Shown here one piece after another: positions 21,164 to 33,200 of a DNA stretch of 38,074 bases. Numbering within the stretch: position 1 is the first letter of the stretch; the number at the start of each line of letters is the position of its first letter. The notes under the pieces are model-generated. The model worked only from the letters and a program-made list of their open reading frames with translations. It had not been told where the DNA came from and did no database searches. The stretch is taken from contig VKHL01000217.1 in assembly GCA_015146655.1 (NCBI GenBank), positions 1 to 38,074 on the forward strand. The letters are read 5' to 3'. This DNA comes from Ochromonas danica. Lineage: Eukaryota; Sar; Chrysophyceae; Chromulinales; Chromulinaceae. The position numbers were made by a program, and so were the translations under genes.

Positions 21164-22774
21164 ATGTATTGTTTTTCACCAACAAAATACAACAAAATGA
21201 CATCAAATTCAATAGACTATACAGATCATTTCACACCAATCATTGGAAAATGTATTGATATGTGTCCATTATTGGAACGTAAACATCGTATACAAGAACG
21301 ACTTCTACATCCCTTAGAACGACCAACTCAACCTTTCATTTCAGAAACTGAAAACTACCTGAAAGATACGATGATAAAGAAGTTTCAGCGCTCTTCCGCT
21401 GACCATGAGCTGCGCATCGCAGAGAGTCTCCGCACCCCTGAGACCTTGTTGCGCACCATCACTTACATGGAAGAAGAGATCATGTCCCAAGCCACTGACT
21501 CCTCCTCCATCACTACTACCACTACCATGACCACAGTTAGGACACCTTCTACTAATAAGATTGTTCCTGGTAGTGGAGGAGGAGGAGGGGATGATGGCGA
21601 AGGAAAGGGAGAAGACTCCAATGTTAATAAGAGTGTTGGCAATGGAAATGGAGGAGGAGAAGGAGCGCTGTTCGTCTATTTGTTCATCTGGGATCGTTAT
21701 CGTATGATAGCGAAAGACTTCACCTTGCAGCAATCAGCTTTGCCTCTGACAGCAATCTGGGTGGAATGTCATGAGCGCATGGCTCGGTGGTTTGTGTTGA
21801 TGGAGCATCGCATGAAGTCAGTAGGTGAGTGACTGTCTGCCTGTCTGTGTGGTATTGATGTAGAGGTTGTTTGTTGCTGCTGCTGATGGTAGTAATGTTG
21901 TGTAATGTATACCACGCTCTTATGTTGTTGTGTATGTGTTGATTGTGATTGTTTGTGTTTTGTGATGTCAGAGGACTTCGTGGCAGGCCATGGACAACAA
22001 AATGGAGAGCAGCTCAACAACATCCTGAAGACCCTGCAAGCCTTCTATTTCCAACAAGTTGTCTCGGATGATTCTTCTTCCTCCCCTTCTCATGGCAGTG
22101 GTGTTGGAACAGGAGGATCCGATCTGTTACAGAGATGGCCTCACTGTGGTGAGTTTGTGGGGTACTTCTTGCTCTTCCAGGTGGGTAACCAAGGAGAGGT
22201 AGCCAAGCATTTGGCTCGTCTGCCAGCTTGTGTATTGGGCAGTTCTGAGGTGCAGTTCGCAAAGCAGGTGTGGCTATCGATTCGCACGGGGAACTACATG
22301 CAGTTCTTCCAGCTATTGAAGAAGAAGGCGAACATCTTGCAGGCAGCATTGATGCATCGCTATGTGTCAGAGATGCGGTTATTGGGTTTGCGTCGGATGA
22401 CGAAGGCGATGTACTTCCCTTCTACCTCCTCTTCTGCAAGTGGTAGTTGGTTATCTTTATCTTATCTACAGGAGGTATTCTTATTTGATTCTCAAGATGA
22501 GGTTTATTCTTATCTTCAAAACTGTGGATTTCATACGTTTTCGACTTCTTCTGGTCCTAATGATGTCAGAAGAGTGTTACTGCCTTCTTCGAATCTGGAC
22601 AGTATTTTACCAAAGGATACGTCTGGTAAGATTGTTCTTCCTTCTGCTTCCCGAAGTATTGAGCAATACATGACAGATAAGATTATACGTCCACAAGAGC
22701 TGAATGGTTTATTGGACAAGATTGGCTGTTGTTACTATTCAGTGGTAGAAATAGTGAGGGGAAGCTGTAGTTGA
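21164..22774 (+). CDS. Short SAC3-domain protein (SHD1/SAC3D1-like)
   Basis: Exons 21164-21824 and 21972-22774; the GT-AG intron (147 bp) is the same as in the long SAC3 gene. From the first in-frame ATG the protein has 487 residues; a start at 21197 (MTSNSIDYTDHF) is also possible and has a better context. An out-of-frame ATG at 21160 overlaps. The N-terminus has its own SAC3 signature, IIGKCIDMCPLLERKHRIQE, clearly different from that of the long gene. From CTGAAAGATACG at 21359 to GGAGGTATTC at 22480 it equals the long gene, then diverges again (VYSYLQNCGFHTF against AVSFLSQCGLNVV). It stops soon after the SAC3 domain, lacking FG and GANP parts, as in animal SAC3D1, which has been linked to the centrosome. 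So this is an old paralogue with a recently overwritten middle. Confidence 0.85.
21359..22480. repeat. Inverted repeat 2, right arm (inside short SAC3 gene)
   Basis: Partner of 19624-20745; 1122 bp, same length, opposite strand. It covers the end of exon 1, the whole intron and the first two thirds of exon 2. Confidence 0.93.
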
Positions 22775-23030
22775 GTAGTGAAGAGAAATGCAGTGCTGTT
22801 GGCGGAAGACTGTAAGGTTCCAGAAGTAGACCTAGTATAATCTTATATGTTTATGGTATTTCTTCTCTTATAACATACCTACAGTATGTAATACAAGCAA
22901 TCCCCTTCCATGATTCTACAATAATGTATGCATCGCGACAGAAGGTTTTACTTAACACTTACATTATAAAACCAGAACTAGTCTATGTGTTTTCACATCA
23001 GTTAACAGAGCTTTTCAATTGGAGAACTGG

Positions 23031-24940
23031 CTAAATAATATACAATTTATGGAGTTCATCATAGTCGCAGGCGCGGGCAGCCAAAAGTAATGCCGACAAA
23101 CGTGGATGCTTTTGCTCGCATTGTTGCCAAAACTCCAATATCTTCGCAAAGTTTCCTTTCCTCTTGAACACTGGCACGATGCAATCACCATGCATGGCGT
23201 AAAACATAGTTTTCACCAAGCTCTCCAGATCCATGTACTTTTTGTATGAAATCCAAACGGAGCGTCCAGGTGGTGCCGAGCTACACGCTTCGAGTACAAC
23301 ATTTGCGGCAAAGAGTGTGGAGCCTTGGTACTCCGTTTCTTCAGCAGTCGCAGTTGTTGAAGTTGCCCAGTCGATCAGGAGACCTTCTTGTCCTTCCTCC
23401 TCAACAACGATGATGTTATTAGGACCAATGTCTCGGTGAACAATATTCAAGCCATGGGTGTTGCGCAGCGTGTTCACCAAGCTGCAAGCCACCTTACTCA
23501 GTCGAACACTCTTATCAAGATGATGTCGCAGAGGCGTCCCTACAGGCGCGGCCAATACTGCGAGACTTTCTTCGGACACTGCGGAACACCCGCCACATCC
23601 TTCAGTGCTCTCAGTGCCCTCAATTCCACTTCAAAACTGGGTCTCCAGTGAAACATCTTGATGAGCTTGTCGGCACTTTCGGCGCACACAAAGACTTTAC
23701 TCTGTACACCGCTTCCAAGCAGCCGCCCGGAGACCACTACAACAAAGTTGCCATCCTCGTTCAGCATTTCGATATCACCTGCGCGCTCCACACCTGAAAA
23801 ATCACATTTAATGATATCAAAAATCAAAACAAAAAGACGATGAAGGTATATTTTACCTAGCTGCTCCGCGGTACATTTCAGCAATCGTCCGATGTAGTCA
23901 GACGCTTTGTCAGCGGTGCTGGTTCGCACGATGGTGGGTGCGTTCGCAGAGCCTCCGATTCTCAAGACATCCACTCGGCACATGTCAGTAATGACGCCGT
24001 ACAGTTCGGTCTTCTCTCCGCGCAGAACGTGGATCCGCAACAGATCGCGAATGAACTTCGCTTTGTGGTGTTTGGAGGGAAATGGTGCTTCATTCTGGCC
24101 AGTCAACTCTATCACAGCCCCCACTGCATGCACAGTGAGGGCATGTCCTTTCTTGTACATGAGGAAGTCTTGAGTGGTACCCTCCCACCCATTGTGGGTG
24201 TCCACTAGGGACCAAACCATAGAATTGTGCTCATTCTGGATGAGGCGAAAAGAGGGTAAAATTACCCCCTTTCCGCCTCGAGCACTATCTGGGGGAGAGA
24301 GTCGACCCCAGATGTCGGTCGCCTCTTTCGACCAAACGCTGTTGTCTTCAATCGAAGATAACCAAAGGTCTTGGACTTGGGCGGTATCATACATGACCTC
24401 CAATTCGTCATCGTTCCTTAAAAGGTAACGAATCGAAATTGTGGTCAGCTCCTGGTGTTTGACTTTTTCTGCTTCTAACTCCATTGTTAGAACTTTAGTC
24501 TTGAGTTGCACTGAGCAAAGCATTAAGGCAATTAACAGAAATATGATGAAGAGGTAGCAAAACCTTACGGTTTTCAATCAGTAAATTGACTTCCTCGACA
24601 CCAACATCACTTCCCTTGGCCAGGCCACCTAAAGAAAAAATAAGAAGAAATCACATAAGTCGTCAACACGAGAAATACAAGATGATGTCACAGAAAAAAG
24701 GCAGCAATACAAGGTGAGAAAAATGAACGAAGAACTGATGAAGCTTTCTTACCTCGTGATGGACGCGATTGGTCATACTGAGTCTTGTACGAAACCCTTT
24801 TATCTGCATCAAGACCATCATAATCTATGTCCAAATCACGCAACCATGATTTGAAGGCCTCTTTTGAGTTCATCAGCTGTTTCGTTTTCGTCACCACACC
24901 ATCGAACTTTGGAATGTGAAACGGCTTAAAACAACCAAAA
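23031..24940 (-). pseudogene. FunK1/crinkler-type kinase-like gene, broken copy
   Basis: Kinase-like parts are visible: a glycine-loop-like LLGSGVQSKVFVC, a catalytic loop IVHRDIGPNNIIVV and a metal site GLLIDWATS in place of DFG. HRDI-x3-N with D-W is typical of fungal FunK1 kinases and of the kinase end of crinkler (CRN) effectors. Upstream lie a coiled segment (MELEAEKVKHQEL) and a small N-terminal exon about 24900-24767 (FKSWLRDLDIDYDG), joined by short introns. A hydrophobic N-terminus that one frame suggests (near 24577) is more likely intron. I count about one break, so it is treated as a fossil. The true start is unclear; a piggyBac-like element sits immediately upstream. Family assignment is by motif only. 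Confidence 0.6.
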
Positions 24941-24987
24941 CGTTGGTATTTTCATGGATTACTGCGACTTTTTGGGGGACTTTTTAA

Positions 24988-25022
24988 TGTCCACTTTCCC
25001 GTTTGTCACAGTCTGTGACAAC
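24988..25022 (+). repeat. Left terminal inverted repeat of the piggyBac-like element
   Basis: Starts right after TTAA; TGTCCACTTTCCCG plus the palindromic box TTGTCACAG-T-CTGTGACAA. The palindrome is a plausible transposase binding site (inference). Confidence 0.82.
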
Positions 25023-25233
25023 TTTTTGACTTTCCTTTTCTCAATCAATAATCAATCATTTTGACTACTTTTGATTTTGATATATACTATTTCAAGTTCT
25101 CTCAATAGTAGGAAATTAAATTTTCTTCTTCGATCATGTTGTGTGCATTCAAACGTTGATTGAAAAATAGTAAATCAGGAATTGAATTTTTTTCGTGTTT
25201 CCCGGAAAGATTAAGGAGAATCGAGACTAAATT

Positions 25234-26302
25234 GGTGCTATCACCTCTATCAATGGTTCTGGAAAGACTCTGCGGATCACTGTTGAATGGGACAATGGTT
25301 TGGGCAGCAGCAGCTGCAGTTCCAGAGCCATTGATCCTTATGTTGAGCCCAACCCTGTGGATATTCCGTCCGTCCAGGATGAGAATGCCAGTGAACATGA
25401 ACAGGATGACAGCGAAGATGACTTTGACGAGCTTGATGCGGCAGAATTCGAATCTTCCCATGGCCAACCTGTACGGGCTGGAAGGTATTCGATCTTATTT
25501 GATTCTTTTCATTCTTCAACCCCATCCTCTCTTTTTCAGTGGTAATTCTTTGCTGATTCCTCATGGACAACAGTGGGTCGAAGTCAACAGCACAAATCGA
25601 TTCGACAATATCCTATCCTCTTTCTCACTCAATAGTGCCTGCGATGCTACTTTAAATGCTGTAAATAACTCTAATACTAACACTACTACTACTATTGCTA
25701 CTTCCTCCTCCCTTCTAACGGATCCATGGCATGCCGTCGAAAGAAAAAAAAAGAAAGAAATATCAGTCGACCGACCTCAGTGTATTGAACTGCTTTTTAA
25801 AGGTTTTCCAATTGTGGACATACATGATCACAACCGCCAGGGTGCTCTAGCTATTGAACACTCTTGGAAGACACAAAAGAGCCTTTTCCACCGTCTGGGG
25901 AATGATATCGTCGATTCATTCTTCTGCTTCCGCCACATCTTCCGCTCCAAACATCCAGAAGAAACAGAAAACTGTCCAACCTTAATCGACTTTGCTGACA
26001 AACTGGCGTACCAAATGATCTACGACAATGCAACAAGTGGGGAAGAAGATGAAGCAACGACATCAAACAGTGTGCTAGGCAAACGTTCCATCGAATCCAG
26101 CGTTGAGTATCACCGCTTAACACCAACGAGCACTTTGGCGCGAGCAAAAGGAGATTATCCGCAATTACGATGCATGATCTGTAAAAAGCAGACCCGGCTG
26201 TTTTGTAGAACTTGCTACGAGAAGGATAATGTGCTGATTGGCATTTGTAGTGAAGAAAGGAGTCCAGAGAGCACCTGCCTTCAGCAACACAAACCTGTTT
26301 GA
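25234..26302 (+). pseudogene. piggyBac-like transposase remnant (catalytic core missing)
   Basis: Two exons can be read: about 25234-25484 and 25540-26302, with GTATTC donor and TTTTTCAG acceptor. The first holds ITSINGSGKTLRITVEWDNG and an acidic stretch (DDSEDDFDELDAAEFE), usual for the N-terminus of such transposases; a TAA at 25228-25230 closes the frame just upstream, and no start is found. The second soon enters FPIVDIHDHNRQGALAIEH and SWKTQ...FHRL, the region after the last catalytic aspartate in piggyBac relatives, and ends in a Cys-rich tail (CMICKK...CRTC...C, then H). Nothing resembles the catalytic DDD core, and the protein is much shorter than a full transposase, so a large internal piece is gone and the copy cannot move itself. 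Confidence 0.75.
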
Positions 26303-26585
26303 AGACTTCGTTATAAACCGTACCTTTGAGTGATAATATCGCTTACTTTAGAGTCATTGATACTATTTTCCGTTGAAAACAAGGAAACTTGGAGTCTTTC
26401 TAGACATCCAAGTGAGCTCTGTGTGACTGACTATCTTTCGCTGAAATCTTTTTCCCTTTTCATTCAAACTCTTTCAAATTTCTAGGCATTATACCTCTAA
26501 ATGAGGCAATTATAATGACCATAACAAGTTACCAAAAATATTCTTTCGATCGTTCAAAAATAAGTAAAAATACTTAAAAAATTTA

Positions 26586-26621
26586 CTGTCACAGATTGTG
26601 ACAAGCGCGGGAAAGTAGACA
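26586..26621 (-). repeat. Right terminal inverted repeat of the piggyBac-like element
   Basis: Reverse complement begins TGTCTACTTTCCCG, then two extra bases and the box TTGTCACAATCTGTGACA. TTAA follows at 26622-26625. Confidence 0.82.
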
Positions 26622-26639
26622 TTAAAAGAAATTCTCAAT

Positions 26640-27241
26640 GAACAAAACAAGATTGGCTGTTTTCAACTTCTAGACTTATTTTAACTTTTGAACAATGTTC
26701 CTATGGTAAACCATTGAGAAGGAGTTACTATTAAAAATCAGAAGTTCTGGAAATTCTCTCTTCCAACTCTACAAGGTATGAATCATCAAAAAAATTGCCT
26801 AGTTCGGCAGATTGTTTCTTCCAAGATCATAGACACTCTTTAATCCCTCTTGCTACTATCAATAGATTTATTATTGTTGGAAGAAGAGTTGGCCTTGGGA
26901 CGATTGCTTGCTCACCACATCTACTCCAAAACTCTGCAGTGATACTATTGGCAATGCATCTATCAAATACATCTCTTTCCAGCATTTGTTCGCCATAAAC
27001 ACAGCGTATTGGTCGTCTGGGTTGAATTCCCTTCAGTGGCCTCTTCTCTTGGTCTCTTTCTGCTCTTTGTGTATGTATCCAACAAAATACAATGCTAGCA
27101 GTTGGATGCTATATCGCCTAGAGGCTTTCCTGTCTTCGGAGACGAATGATCGATTATTGCAGGATTTGATACAGAATCAAAATCCTCTTCACGAGCCAGA
27201 CCAGACTTGTTAACTAGTGAGAGATAAATCCCACTTCATTT
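26640..27241 (+). other. Gap with a possible exon of an unknown protein
   Basis: Frames at 26830-27213 read as helical protein (LLLLEEELALGRLLAHHIYSK, then in the next frame FAINTAYWSSGLNSLQWP and WMLYRLEAFLSSE) ending at a stop at 27211-27213. The composition looks coding, but a one-frame jump near 26938 without a clear intron and no obvious start leave it as a fragment or decayed gene. I do not recognise a family. Confidence 0.3.
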
Positions 27242-30200
27242 CTATTTGGTATCCATAAAAGCGCCAGTAGTTGGTGAAGAACTTCTAGCAATGGTTGTCT
27301 TACGTTTATAAATCGCTGCCTTCTTAAGATCATTGACTTTACTCGCCAAGTCAATAAACTGTCCTGCAATAGATTCCGCTTGTCCACGTAGATCAGTCAT
27401 TTGTTGCATGAGATAAGAAGTCGCTGCTTCTGCTTGCGTCTCTGCTAGGAATGGCCATCGAGCAGATGGAATAGACAGATCAGATAGACTATGTCGAATA
27501 CGAACTAAAGGAGATGGTATTGTGAGATCGTCTTCTTCTTCTTCTTCGTTGTCGTCGTCATCCAAATCGTCATCATCATCGTCGTCATCGAAATCATCAC
27601 CACCCACTGACCCTCCTCCTCCTCCTGCTCCTCCTCCTCCATCACCATTCCCTCCTCCTCCTCCTCCTCCTGCTGCTGCTGCTGCTTGTTTCTTCTTTCT
27701 CTTAGCTTCTCTTGCTGCTATCTTCTTCAACTTGATTTCATCTTCTTCTTCATACAGCACAGTCTCTTCTTCACTCATACCTCCTCCTCCTCCTCCTCCT
27801 ACTGGTACTGCTGCTGGACGTAATGTGACTTGTTGGAAACTAGACAGTTCAACCCAAATCAAATGTTGTAATGGTGGTAGTTGTTTCTCATCACTACCAC
27901 CTCCTCCTCCTCCTGCTCCACCTTCACCATCATCATCAACTGTTCCTCTTTGTGGAGGAAATATCTTTTGTTCTAAGTACTGCATAGAAGTTAAAGAACG
28001 AGGACTATCACCCCCACCTCCTCCTCCACCACCCCCACCTCCTCCTCCTCCATCACCACTACTATTAGCATGTGATCCTCTATGGTGATGATGACCAATG
28101 AGTCGAGAAGAGCTATTCTTACGATTACTAACACTACGACGAGATGCACCAAAGTTACTATCACTGTTATTAGTGGTAGTCGCAGTTGTGTTAGCTGTCA
28201 TGGATTTACGTAATTCACTAAGTTTGGGATGTCTACCACTAGTTCCTCCTCCTCCTCCTCCTCCTCCTCCACCACTAGGATTGCTAGTATTGGTATTAGT
28301 ACGAGTGAAGGGTGATAATTGATTGGAAGAAGATCCTCCTTTATTAGGTAAGAGTGCTTGTCGACTACCTGCATGATACTGACCTCCTCCTCCTCCACCA
28401 CGACTACCTCCTCCTCCTCCTCCTCCTCCTCCTCTCATAGGAGTACTAGGAATAGAAGATGCTGCTATGGACTTCTCTTGTAGTGATCCACCATGGAAGA
28501 CATGACGTCTTCGTAGGTACTTCTTCAATAGCAAAGGGTCTATCCAAGGTGCTTCTGTGACATCACGTGGTAGAGACATTAACTTGACTTCTTCATAACT
28601 ATACCCTCTTGATGAAGATGATGATGTTGATGTTGATTTAGTATCTCGTACTAGATAGTGACGAATAGACTCCTCCTCCTCCTCCTCCTCCTCACCACCA
28701 TCACCATCAACTGGTTTCTGTGATTGTGGTTGTTGTTGTCTCTGCTTGTTGTTGTTATTATTCCCAGTGAAGGTAATATCAACCATGAGGGTATAATCAC
28801 CAGGTATGAGGTACAATGCCTTAGACTGCCAACAACTACACGCTGTGAACACAAACTGTGTTTCTAGCTGCTGACGAAGTAATGCAATACTTTCCTTTTC
28901 TAATGCTTCCCAGGAGATATCAGAGATTCGTTTGTATTCATTTACTCTTGTAGTAGTAGTCTTTCCTCCTCCTCCTCCTCCTCCTCCAGCATTAGCACTA
29001 GTAGCACTAGCACTAACACTGGCTTGATCAGGTGCTGTTATTGTGTTGCTACCAGCAGTAGGACCATCATTGTTGTTGTTCTGATCTACCCCTGTAGTAG
29101 TGGGTACTGCTTGACTACCACCTCCTCCTCCTCCTCCTCCTCTTCCAGTTAGAACAGCAGGTTCACCATCTGCTCTACTTATGTTAGCATGGGTAGGAGT
29201 AATAGGTCCAGTAGTATTAGTCATCAACAAACTATTTCTTGGACGAACAAAACTAGTACGATTACTATTCACACCACTATTACCTCCTCCTCCTCCTCCT
29301 CCACCACCACCTGTTACAGTAGCATTATTAGTATTTAATGAAATCATACTATTCCTCTTACTCCCACCAATCGATTGTTGTTGACTACCACCTGGTAAAG
29401 GTACACCATCTTGACCAATAGTATCATTTTGTATCTCTAATAAACGATTTTCTTCTACACGTTGATTATGAAGTAATATCTCTTGTACTTTCTTACTATA
29501 GAGTTGTCGTATGATATGAGATCGTATATCTTGTAGTGTATCATAAGAAGGTATTAGTTTGCCACGTAATTCTGTACCAAGAAATTCACTGCCAGCGATG
29601 GACCATTCAGCATTACTACCAGAGAGAGAGAGAGAGAGACAGACAAGTGAGTTAGTGTAAGGTTAACAAGCATATTCATACAGTATATATTAGACAGAGT
29701 GGTATTATAGGATAGTCTACTAGATGATGTCATCAGCAAAGTGTCATACTTGCATAACATAGTCAGACAACATAAGACAGTTTACTACTGTATGTTATAT
29801 ACTATATAGTATAGTCATATATAAGACAGTTTACTAACTAGTCTGCATAACACTATATAGTTATATAGTACAGTCATATATAAGACAGTTTACTACTGTA
29901 TGTTATATACTATATAGTATAGTCATATATAAGACAGTTTACTAACTAGTCTGCATAACACTATATAGTTATATAGTACAGTCATATATAAGACAGTTTA
30001 CTACTGTATGTTATATACTATATAGTATAGTCATGTATTAGACAGTTTACTAGCTAGTCTACAGTATGTCATACATAATACTATATAGTTATATAGTATA
30101 GTCACATATAAGACTGTTTACTAACTAGTCTACAGTATGCCAGACACAATGCTACATTGTTATATACTATATGATATAGCATAGCCCATAGACAATCTGT

Positions 30201-33200
30201 TATGTCATATACTATATAGTATAGTCAACTATGTCATACAAGTATACTATATGGTATAGTCATATATAAGACAGTTTACTACTGTGTCAAATACTACAGT
30301 ATATGGTATAATATAGATATGCTGTATAGTAGTGATACTAATGTTACATACTGTACCTGCTAATCGTAATACAAACTTCAATTCGTTCTTCTTCCTCTTC
30401 TTCTTCATAACCACTTCTTTGTAACTTCTTCTTCTTATCATTACCATTACCATTCTCATTACTATTACTACCTTTCTTATTAGCAGATGAACTAGTAGTA
30501 GTGGTAGTAGTGGTAACAGTAGATTGTCTCTTAAGAAAAGCAATTTTCTTCTCATTAATACGATTAAAATCAATATGATCTTTTAATCGTAAGAAAGGTG
30601 CTAATTCTTCTTTTGTTAATTTCTTGGTACCATCAGGGAAATAGAAGATAGCTTGTTGAACAACTTCGTCACTATGACCATGACTACCACTACCACCACT
30701 ACCTAGAACACCTCCTCCTCCTCCACCACTACCACCATAGCCGATACCATCTAAGAAAGTTTCATTTTCATGTAAGATCGATTCAATTTCTTGTGCAGTA
30801 GACTTTCTTCTCATTTTTCTTTCATTAAAGATAGTAGTTGTTTTATTATTTAAATCATCTTTCTTTGCTTCAATATGAATAGCAAAGAATGCAGCCTGTC
30901 TCTGTCTCTGTCTTTGTCTTTGTACATCTCTCTGCTGTTGGTTCTCCTTGTTCTGCTGGTTATGGTTATGGTTGTTATGGTTATGGTTGTTGTTGTTGTG
31001 TGCTTGTGCCTGTACGTGTGACTGCGTCTGTGACTGTGTCTGCGGGGTTTCTCGCTGCTGTGACTGTGACTGTGACTGTGTCTGTGACAGTGAAGGTGTC
31101 TGTGACTGTGTCAATGGCTGCTGCGTCTGTGTCGGCTGTGTTTCTCCTTGCTGTGTCTGTGTCTGTGTCTGTGACTGTGACTGTGACTGTGACTGTGACT
31201 GTGACTGTGACTGTGACTGTGACTGTGACTGTGTCTGTGTCTGTGTCTGTGACTGTGTCTTCTGTACTTTCCCTGCTGACACTGCTGCTTCTCCCTTCTT
31301 ATTACTACTACCACCACTACTACTACTATTACCATAAGAGATAATAGGACGAGATAGAATCTCTGTATTCCAACTCTTTAATCGACATGCTAATGCCTTT
31401 TCTCGTAATGAATCAGGATATCGTATAAATAAAACAGTATCATAAAATATTGGTAAATCATCAACTTTCACCATAAAAGTACGACAAAATCCACTATGTT
31501 TATCAACATTTATATTCGCATCAGCAATTAATCCCCATGCATCACGTAAAATGAAATAACAATATCCATCATCTTGTATAACATATCCTACTAATGGAAA
31601 GAAATATCCATTAGGTGGTAACATATGTCTTGATGGAACATGTTTAGTTGGATGAAATGACATCATGGCCATAGTTACACTACGTCCAAAGGCTACAAGA
31701 CTACCTTCTTCAAGATATTGTATACATTTTCTTTTCCCATCTAATAACAAAACATCTTCTAAAGGATCTGATATTGTATGCCATGTATAACAATCTAATG
31801 CTTGACGATAAACATGTCCACCTGTTAAATAACGACATGCTGTTAATATACTATCTTCACGACAACTTGCCATTGCAATATGTCCATAAGATCCCATATA
31901 TTTTGCTAATCCTTTTTCTAATATAACAGGCCATGCTTCTAATGGTGAATTAGAAGTAGCAAATAAAGGATAAAAATTAGGTCCACATGGTATACGATCA
32001 TCAATATAGATTGATCTCCATGATCCACATTCATAAAATCGTATACAAAATCTACCACCAGATTCTTCTTGTCCTGTATTAGCAAATAATGAAAATAATG
32101 TTAATGGACGTGATGTTAAGATAGCTAAAGCATTTAATAACCATTTATCAGCAAGATATCCTTGACATAGATATCCTTTCCCTAATATACCATCACCTGT
32201 ATAGACTTGTTTACGATCAACAGTCTTTAAAAAGGATTCTGTATGTAAGAAGAGATATCCTAAGGCATGATATTCCATACCAACTTTATCACGCCTTCTC
32301 CAATGAATAAAATCACTTGGTGGTAATCCTATCCTTTGCCAATTTGGACTAAGACATATTGATTGATAATGGCATGGAAAGGATAGATCTTTCCATTTCA
32401 TTCCAGGAGGTAATAAGACTTGTGAAGCATGTCCACGCCAACATTCTAAGAAGGCTGTGATATCTACTTCATCTTGGATAAAGGATAATAGTTGTGGCTT
32501 TCGTAACTTCTTCTCTCCTTTACTACCATAGCCACTACTACCCTTAGCACTACCTTGACCACTACCTTGTTTACCACTACCATGACTACTGACATTACCA
32601 TAGGTATGACTACTGCCTTCATTGTTATTACCTTTACCATGACCACTCTTACCCTCCTCCTCCTGCTCCTGCTCCTTCTGCCCCTCATTGGTAGTGTTAT
32701 CATGTGTAGCATAGTGTAGAAAGGCTTTACTAACTAATCCTTTAATAACCTTTAATGTAGGTGGTAAAAACTTTTGATCAATCTTATAAGCACCTCTTGT
32801 AACTGCTAGAAATAATAACGTTAATTCAGATGGATTTAAATACCCTTTATTATTAAAGTTAAATAAGGTAAAGAAAGACTCGACTTTCTCTAAACTCGAG
32901 ATCTTCGAAGTTAACAGTATAATAGAGATGACTTCATATTTATCAACTAGACCATTACCATCTGTATCAAAGATCTCTTGAAAGAGTGCACGTAAGACAG
33001 GAAATGTTAATTCTGTGGTAGTGGTAGTACCCCCTGCACCTCCTTGACCACCTCCTTGTTCCTCAGTCCCCCCTAGACCCCCTCCTGTGGTAGTGGTAGT
33101 AGTACTACCATCTTTAGAAGAGGTCAATAAGAAAGTGAATTCATGTCTTCGAAGAGCAAATGTTTCAGGAAGGTTGACTAGTCCACGTTGTAAGAATAAT

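Larger units (their letters stand above)
24988..26621 (+). mobile_element. piggyBac-like DNA transposon, internally deleted
   Basis: The element is 1634 bp and flanked on both sides by TTAA (24984-24987 and 26622-26625), the piggyBac target. The ends are inverted repeats: left TGTCCACTTTCCCG, right (reverse complement) TGTCTACTTTCCCG, each followed within a few bases by a palindrome, TTGTCACAGTCTGTGACAA on the left and a one-base variant on the right. Inside is a transposase remnant. It sits directly upstream of the broken kinase gene. Confidence 0.85.

Noticed and set aside
24490-24577. N-terminal membrane anchor of the broken kinase
   Set aside because: The hydrophobic stretch lies between a good donor (GTAAGG) and acceptor (CTCAG), and removing it joins two helical segments, so it is most likely intron.
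25102-25467. Minus-strand frame with a signal-anchor look inside the transposon
   Set aside because: It is antisense to the acidic transposase exon; no supporting start context or homologue.
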